The notes under the pieces: model-generated
What the model saw: the letters and a program-made list of their open reading frames with translations, nothing else
What the model was told of the DNA's origin: nothing
The model's database searches: none
Source of the DNA: Pseudomonas palleroniana
GTDB lineage: Bacteria; Pseudomonadota; Gammaproteobacteria; Pseudomonadales; Pseudomonadaceae
Direction: 5' to 3'
Length of the DNA stretch: 64,000 nt
Assembly: GCF_003031675.1 (NCBI RefSeq)
Contig: NZ_PYWX01000053.1
Location: 186,001 to 250,000 of the forward strand
Translations under genes and position numbers: made by a program
Shown: in pieces, positions 57,255-64,000 of the stretch
How the letters are laid out: each line of letters starts with the position of its first letter
How positions within the stretch are numbered: position 1 is the stretch's first letter

Positions 57255-58231
57255 ACCCAACCACCGATATACGCCGATACCACGTCGATACGGCCGTGTC
57301 CGAGCTCATAGCTGATTTGTAAGCGTGCCTCTCGATCAAGGCGTGGATTGAGGCGCCTGCACCTGCCACCGTTGATGGGCGCGAGATGATGGGTGATCTG
57401 CTCATAGCGTTCGCACGCATAGGCTGCCCGCAATTCGTGGAAGCCTTTGAGGTTGTGCGTATGGAGGATATCTCGGGCGGGGCGGACGATCCCCTGCAAG
57501 AAATCGAGGTAGCTTTCGTTCGGTGCCAGCAGGTTGCGGCAACCATTGGGCGAAACCTGTTCGGCAAACCTCAGCGCTTCACGAATATGATCATCTACCG
57601 TAATCCAGCGAGGTGCTGACGCACCTGAACGGCCACCTTTGGTGCCGTCCTGGATGTTGATCTTGTCGTAGTGTTCGGCTTCACGCTTGAGTCGCGGTAG
57701 GTCGGCCAGAATCGCTTCGCGCAGACGCATGCCAGTGGCTCGCGCTAACTGAGCGATGGCCGCGGCGCGCGGCTGCTGGTTTTCGCAAAGCACCTCTACG
57801 ATCCGCTTCACCTGTTCGCGGTCCTGGCCTTGCGGCACTGAACGACGAACACTGGTGCGCCGCATTCCCAGTGCCTTACTCGGGCTCGGCACTTTCACAT
57901 ACTGATCACCGCGAAGCGCGGCCATGGTCCGATTCACACTGGACAACCGGTTTTGCGCAGTCGCGATGGCCAGCTCACCTCGTTCAACTTGTTGGCGCAG
58001 ATGTCCGGCGTAGTCCAGCAAGGTCTGCCAATTAATCTGCCGCGCATCGTTAAATCCTGGTCCATCCTCCGACCGACACCAACGCACAAACGCCTGCCAG
58101 CGATCACTGTGTGCCTTGACCGTGCCGTAATGCCCGCCGCCAAACAGATCACGTAGCGCTTGCGGCCCGGCATAACTCAGTTGTCGCCCATAGCCAAAAT
58201 TACGCCCATCCCGTTTACCCACGAGTGCCAT
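57251..58231 (-). CDS. Tyrosine recombinase/integrase (Integrase_1-type)
   Basis: This 326-residue site-specific recombinase has an N-terminal SAM-like core-binding region (KAHSDRWQAFVRWCR) and a catalytic domain with R in TGMRLREAIL, H-x-x-R in FHELRAAYA, H in LGHGRIDVV and nucleophile Y in VSAYIGG. All catalytic residues are present, so it is probably active. The ATG at 58231 has GAGGAG eight bases upstream. It is of a different type from the P4-like integrase next to ssrA and probably marks a second mobile unit nested in the island. Confidence 0.88.
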   Translation of the reverse strand: MALVGKRDGRNFGYGRQLSYAGPQALRDLFGGGHYGTVKAHSDRWQAFVRWCRSEDGPGFNDARQINWQTLLDYAGHLRQQVERGELAIATAQNRLSSVNRTMAALRGDQYVKVPSPSKALGMRRTSVRRSVPQGQDREQVKRIVEVLCENQQPRAAAIAQLARATGMRLREAILADLPRLKREAEHYDKINIQDGTKGGRSGASAPRWITVDDHIREALRFAEQVSPNGCRNLLAPNESYLDFLQGIVRPARDILHTHNLKGFHELRAAYACERYEQITHHLAPINGGRCRRLNPRLDREARLQISYELGHGRIDVVSAYIGGWV

Positions 58232-58661
58232 GATCAAACTCCTCTTGAAGCTAAACCTTCAAAACCGTCCCCACGTCATCCCGCCAAGAATGTTGAGTGT
58301 TATCAGGGATCAAGGCCCCTGCGACCTGTGAGGGTTTTCCACTAACGCGGGACTGACGGCTCTTTACGACCGGGAGCTTGGGCATCTCAAGATATGTAGC
58401 CTCCTGAACACTTGCGAAGAAGTGGGCGGGTGGAGGCTGCGCTGGCTGACGAGACCAGCGCCGCGAGATCCTGAGTCGGGTGAAGGCAGTGAAGCGGTGA
58501 CCGGGGCATGCCTGACTGTCAGTCAGGTGCAATCCATCCCGTGGGCTGCGGCACCATCATCTGCATCGCTGTTGCTGGTGACTTCGGTGTTTGTCACGCC
58601 GATTGTCACGAGGGGGAGTGCCGCAAAGCCTTGTACGAGTTGGGCTGCAGCAGAGGTTGGA

Positions 58662-58696
58662 GCGCCCGTCTCTTTCCAGAAGAAAGAGACGGGCGC
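58662..58696. repeat. Perfect 14-bp inverted repeat (hairpin)
   Basis: Arms GCGCCCGTCTCTTT (58662-58675) and AAAGAGACGGGCGC (58683-58696) surround loop CCAGAAG. No T run follows, so it is not a simple terminator. Confidence 0.85.
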
Positions 58697-59056
58697 AGGT
58701 TGGCGCAGTGGAATGGCCAAATGGATAGGTTGCTGCAGGGCAGCTGGGGAGGGGGATGTATTTGCCGCAATGGCAATGAGCTGAAGTAGGCATCCATCAC
58801 TCGGTGAGTGACCGTGCGAGCCGCCGGACGCTAATCGCACTTTGGGAGAACCACCACGATGTGGCGTAGCCTTAAAGGTTCGGGCCACCTGGGGTGCTGT
58901 CATCGACAGCGCTTGCACGGCCAGTTCTACGCCTGTGGATAAACCCGGTCAAGGGTCGAAACCCACCGCTTCTTTGGACTTTAAGGGCGGTTATCCACCT
59001 ATGGAATTCCGTGGTAAGCCCCGGACAACGTCGTGGCTTTTAGCTTTTCAAAGTGA

Positions 59057-59101
59057 GGTCCTTCCAAACAGGGCGGCTTTGCAGCCCTGTTTGGAAGGAC
59101 C
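59057..59101. repeat. Perfect 18-bp inverted repeat (hairpin)
   Basis: Arms GGTCCTTCCAAACAGGGC (59057-59074) and its exact complement (59084-59101) surround a 9-base loop. It is the longest perfect inverted repeat I noticed outside the REPINs. Confidence 0.9.
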
Positions 59102-59188
59102 CGCGCTTACAAGCGGATAAACGAGACTGCTTGCCCTGAACCTTGGGCGCTCAGTTGCTGTTGCTGCCGTTATTGCGCCTGTACAGCG

Positions 59189-60444
59189 CTAGCGGATCGG
59201 CACCACGTTCTTGTCTCTGACTTGGCCGTATGCTGAGGCGAGCAGGCTACCGGTGGCGGCTTTCTGGATGTACTCACTCCACCAGGCCATCATCGGGCGC
59301 CGGCGCTCAATGTAGTCGGCTCGGTTGTAGGCGCTGCGTACCTCATCCTTGTCGACGTGCGCCAGTGCGACCTCAATGAGTTCCGGGTCCCACCCATGTT
59401 CATTCAAGATGGTACTGGCCATCGAGCGCATGCCGTGGCTGACCAACCGATCCTGGAACCCCATGCGTTTCAACGCCATGTTGGCCGTCTGGCTATTGGC
59501 GTGGGTGCGCGGATTTCTGTCCGCCGGGAAGACGTATTCGCGATGGCCGCTGTGAGTCTTCAGTGACTCCAACAATGCGACAGCGTGATCACTCAACGGG
59601 ATGCTGTGAGGGCGGCGCTTCTTCATCCGCTCCGGTGGGATAGTCCAGACACGCCTTTCAAAGTCGATGTCTGCCCAGCGAGTAGTTGCCGCCTCGGCAG
59701 GGCGAGTCATCGTGTGCAACTGCCATTCGATCAGGCAGCGGGTGGTGCGTTTGATGCTGGCGTTCGCGATCTCCAGCATGAGCTCGGGGAGCTCTTCGGG
59801 TGGAAGCGCGGCCATGTTCTCTTTCTTGGGCTTCTTGAATACTGCCCTGATACCGCTGAGCGGGTTGGCGAAGATCAAGCCGGAGTTGACGCCGTAGGTC
59901 ATGATCTCGTTTAGCCGCTGGCTAAGACGCTTGACCGTCTCCAGGCTGCCTTTCGCTTCGATAGGGCGAAGTAATCCAATCACCATCGGCGCGGTGATTT
60001 TCACCAGTGGTGTCGTTTTCAAGTCGGGGAACACATGCAGCGTGAGCGACCGCCAAATGTCCTCGGCGTAGGCCGGGTGACCGAGTCTTTCTTGAGCTCG
60101 AACCAGGCGGTGGCCACGTTCTCGAAGGTGTGTTCCGTTTCTGCGCGCTTGGCTTCATTCAGCGTGTTGCGCTGCACCTTCGGATCAATGCCCTGTGCGA
60201 GTAGCTCGCGCGCATCGACTGCCATCTTTCGTACGTTCGCCAGTGACCGTTCGGGATAGGTCCCGAAGCCGATGTTGATGTGCTTTTTGGTCACCGGTTC
60301 GCGGTAGTTGAAATTCCACAGCAACGAGACGTTGCTGCGCACCCGGAGCTGCAAACCGTCACCGTCAGTAAGGACGTAATCCTTGGACGCGGGTTTGACT
60401 CCCTTGAGCTGTCGATCGGAGAGGCGGAGGTTTTGAGCAGGCAT
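59189..60444 (-). pseudogene. P4-type tyrosine integrase next to ssrA, inactivated by a single-base frameshift
   Basis: The N-terminal part (from ATG 60444, starting MPAQNLRLSDRQLKG, DUF4102-type arm-binding domain) runs in frame to about 60077. It then slips: the downstream part in the other frame (from AYAEDIW onward) continues cleanly to the stop at 59189. The catalytic residues (R in MTRPAEAATTRW, HGMRS, final Y in RSAYNRADY) lie in the second part. One missing base in a C/G run at about 60073-60080 explains it; corrected length would be about 418 residues, normal for P4 integrases that insert in ssrA or tRNA genes. A sequencing error is possible. Confidence 0.85.
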
Positions 60445-60592
60445 GAGATTGTCCTCAGGCACTGATTCGGTATTCCAAAAATTAGCACCGGGTGAGCTGG
60501 AATACCGTCTGGAATACCCGAACGGCTGGAATTCAAAAACTCTCAAAAGACCGAAAAAGCGCTGGAGGCCGCGTATTTACTGGATCGCAGGC

Positions 60593-60619
60593 ACAAAAAA
60601 GACGTCCATGGACGTCTTT
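60593..60619 (-). terminator. Terminator of ssrA
   Basis: The perfect palindrome AAAGACGTCCATGGACGTC + TTT (60598-60619) is followed on the minus strand by a TTTTTT run. It begins about a dozen bases after the ssrA 3' end. A similar terminator sits at 48997-49027. Confidence 0.85.
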
Positions 60620-60630
60620 AGATGTTGAAG

Positions 60631-61020
60631 TGGTGGAGCCGGGGGGATTTGAACCCCCGTCCGCCAGTACTCCGCTGTCGGTACTACATGCGTAGCCGTG
60701 TCTATTAAGTTAACCCTCAGCGACCCGACGGGCAGGGTGCTTTGGGCGAGTTGTGTAAGTTTTAGCCGCTTCGTCCACAACGTACTGCACGGCGATTCTG
60801 TTCTATATGACAATCATTTTGGGTTTACAGACATCCCCTGATGATTGCTGAGCCCGAAGGCATCAGGAGTGCATGTCAGCTGCAATTAAGCAGCGAGAGC
60901 AGCACCGTATTGGTCGTCATTGGCAACTATAAGAAGTTGCAACAGTGGATTTACGAGTTCTGTTACCAACTCGGCATGCACCTAAAGTTTCGCGACCGGC
61001 GTCGAATCCTAAACGGCCCC
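60631..61020 (-). ncRNA. ssrA: Transfer-messenger RNA (tmRNA)
   Basis: tmRNA rescues stalled ribosomes and tags the peptide for degradation. The 5' end (GGGGCCGTTTAGGATTCGAC) and the 3' end (CCCGGCTCCACCA) are both recognisable and form the tRNA-like part with the T-arm GGGTTCAAATCCC. The tag frame in the middle reads ANDDQYGAALAA then TAA (near 60888-60931), a Pseudomonas-type tag. The gene is intact despite the adjacent island. Likely -35 TTGTCA (61050-61055) and a weak -10 TTACAA-like element precede the 5' end. About 390 nt, the expected size. Confidence 0.95.
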
Positions 61021-61122
61021 GTGCTTGTAACTCGTTGTTTCATAGTGAGTGACAAGCTTGTGCAGTGTACGCCAAACGGTCACAGAAGGCCAACCCGAAG
61101 GTTGGCCGTGAGCGTCGGCGCG

Positions 61123-61404
61123 CTATTGGTTGCCACCTTTGTCGCTGTTCTGCAGGTCTTGCAGGGCTTTGGAGGTGATCTCGATGCACTTCTTGTCATC
61201 CCCGGCGGCGTGGGCTGCCTTGGCTTGGGAGACGGCGGTGTCGATTTCGCCGCTTTTGCCGGAGGTGTCGGTGGCCAGCAGGGCTTTGCCGTTGTTGATT
61301 TTGTCGAGGTTGATTTTGCACAAATCAGGTTCACCGGCCGCGAAAACAGGGGAGGCCAGCATCGCTGCAGTGATGAACAAGCCAGCAAGAGCAGTGCGCT
61401 TCAT
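61123..61404 (-). CDS. Small periplasmic protein of unknown function
   Basis: This 93-residue product has a signal peptide (MKRTALAGLFITAAMLASPVFA) and a short helical mature part with two cysteines (PDLCKINL and DDKKCIEI) likely disulphide-linked. The composition (helical, K/D-rich, repeats of A) resembles small secreted stress-type proteins. AAGGAGA precedes the ATG at 61404; upstream in-frame starts are not protein-like. A hairpin (GGCCAACC/GGTTGGCC, 61088-61107) follows the stop and may be a weak terminator. Confidence 0.75.
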   Translation of the reverse strand: MKRTALAGLFITAAMLASPVFAAGEPDLCKINLDKINNGKALLATDTSGKSGEIDTAVSQAKAAHAAGDDKKCIEITSKALQDLQNSDKGGNQ

Positions 61405-61540
61405 CGGTATTCTCCTTGTACACGTAAGGCTCGATGCTGCTCCCGGGTTGGGGCAGCCAGCGAAGTCGTTGAGGGCCTTCATCGCGAAGACCTATGCAGA
61501 TGACTACGCCGGCGCGCCGGGGTTCTGTTTTTTTGCAGGT

Positions 61541-64000
<2,460 letters not shown>

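Larger units (their letters stand above)
58232..59188. other. Gene-free island stretch with two long perfect hairpins and DnaA-box-like sites
   Basis: No reading frame here has a convincing start and protein-like composition; frames at about 58422-58784 (plus) and 58523-58918 (minus) are doubtful. Present are a perfect 14-bp inverted repeat with 7-base loop (58662-58696), a perfect 18-bp inverted repeat with 9-base loop (59057-59101), a consensus DnaA box TGTGGATAA (58934-58942) and an inverted TTATCCACC (58991-58999). The region lies between the two recombinase genes. It may be an origin, a transfer or recombination site, or an RNA gene. Confidence 0.55.
49000..60630. mobile_element. Genomic island integrated at the 3' end of ssrA
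   Basis: A broken P4-type integrase lies next to the intact ssrA 3' end, a classic island insertion site. A second tyrosine recombinase gene is internal. The centre is AT-rich relative to the rest of the window, genes are accessory (candidate defence modules, DUF5677) and the other end shows a degenerate ssrA-like sequence at 49031-49048. The right boundary is firm to within tens of bases. The left boundary is proposed only. Confidence 0.75.

Noticed and set aside
58422-58918. Small open frames on both strands near the 14-bp hairpin
   Set aside because: No ribosome sites, no domain, and the hairpin lies within both; kept as non-coding.
61088-61107. Strong terminator after the small periplasmic protein gene
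   Set aside because: The stem is perfect but no T run follows on the minus strand; mentioned only as a weak element.

Overview
The window reads as chromosome of a fluorescent pseudomonad of the Pseudomonas fluorescens group. The evidence is a GC-rich coding style, a tmRNA whose reading frame encodes the tag ANDDQYGAALAA, repeated REP/REPIN elements of the P. fluorescens type, and a gene block (fpr, mscL, katB, ankB, radA, PilZ protein, cstA, yjiA-like, glyA, morA, ettA, gdhA) that I recognise as colinear with the PA4588-PA4615 region of P. aeruginosa.

Layout. (1) 1-2368: 3' part of a cyanide-insensitive bd-type quinol oxidase operon (cioA, cioB, DUF2474 peptide). (2) 2434-16043: rlmG, a LuxR solo (ppoR-like), fpr, mscL, periplasmic catalase katB with ankB, radA, a PilZ protein (mapZ), cstA with its small partner, a COG0523 GTPase and glyA. 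(3) 16202-24184: the 1283-residue GGDEF/EAL protein MorA, ettA, gdhA and a Gre-like factor. (4) 24255-36162: lipoprotein, chorismate mutase, DUF4105 and DUF3015 envelope proteins, a Lon-like protease, a UPF0114 membrane protein, an ArnT-like glycosyltransferase and proteins of unknown function. (5) 36237-48908: a molybdenum-cofactor and formate-dehydrogenase-like locus (LysR regulator, fdhD, moaB, moeA, moaE, moaD, moaC, a bestrophin gene, moaA, FdhF/YdeP-type oxidoreductase) followed by a complete second cioAB-DUF2474 operon. (6) About 49000-60630: a genomic island next to the 3' end of ssrA. (7) 60631-64000: ssrA, a small periplasmic protein and the 3' part of a D-lactate dehydrogenase-type flavo-iron-sulphur protein.

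The island is visibly more AT-rich in its central part. It carries two candidate defence modules. The first is a GTG-started MazG-like pyrophosphohydrolase with a DUF2075 helicase carrying an N-terminal PD-(D/E)XK-like region. The second is a tightly overlapping four-gene minus-strand operon (small protein, GNAT-like protein, ImmA/IrrE metallopeptidase, sce7725/beta-family protein) that converges with an sce7726-family nuclease-like gene. The island also has an intact tyrosine recombinase with a translationally coupled small partner, a frameshifted P4-type integrase beside ssrA, and a gene-free stretch with two long perfect hairpins and two DnaA-box-like sites. A degenerate copy of the ssrA 3' end and its terminator at 48997-49048 is a plausible far boundary.

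Likely joint functions: the Moco genes and FdhD would supply a sulphurated molybdenum cofactor to the FdhF-like enzyme, and the adjacent CioAB-2 could accept electrons through the quinol pool. KatB, AnkB, Fpr and RadA form a stress-related block, with MorA and MapZ adding c-di-GMP signalling. All functions are inferred from sequence reading and remembered family features; no database search was run.
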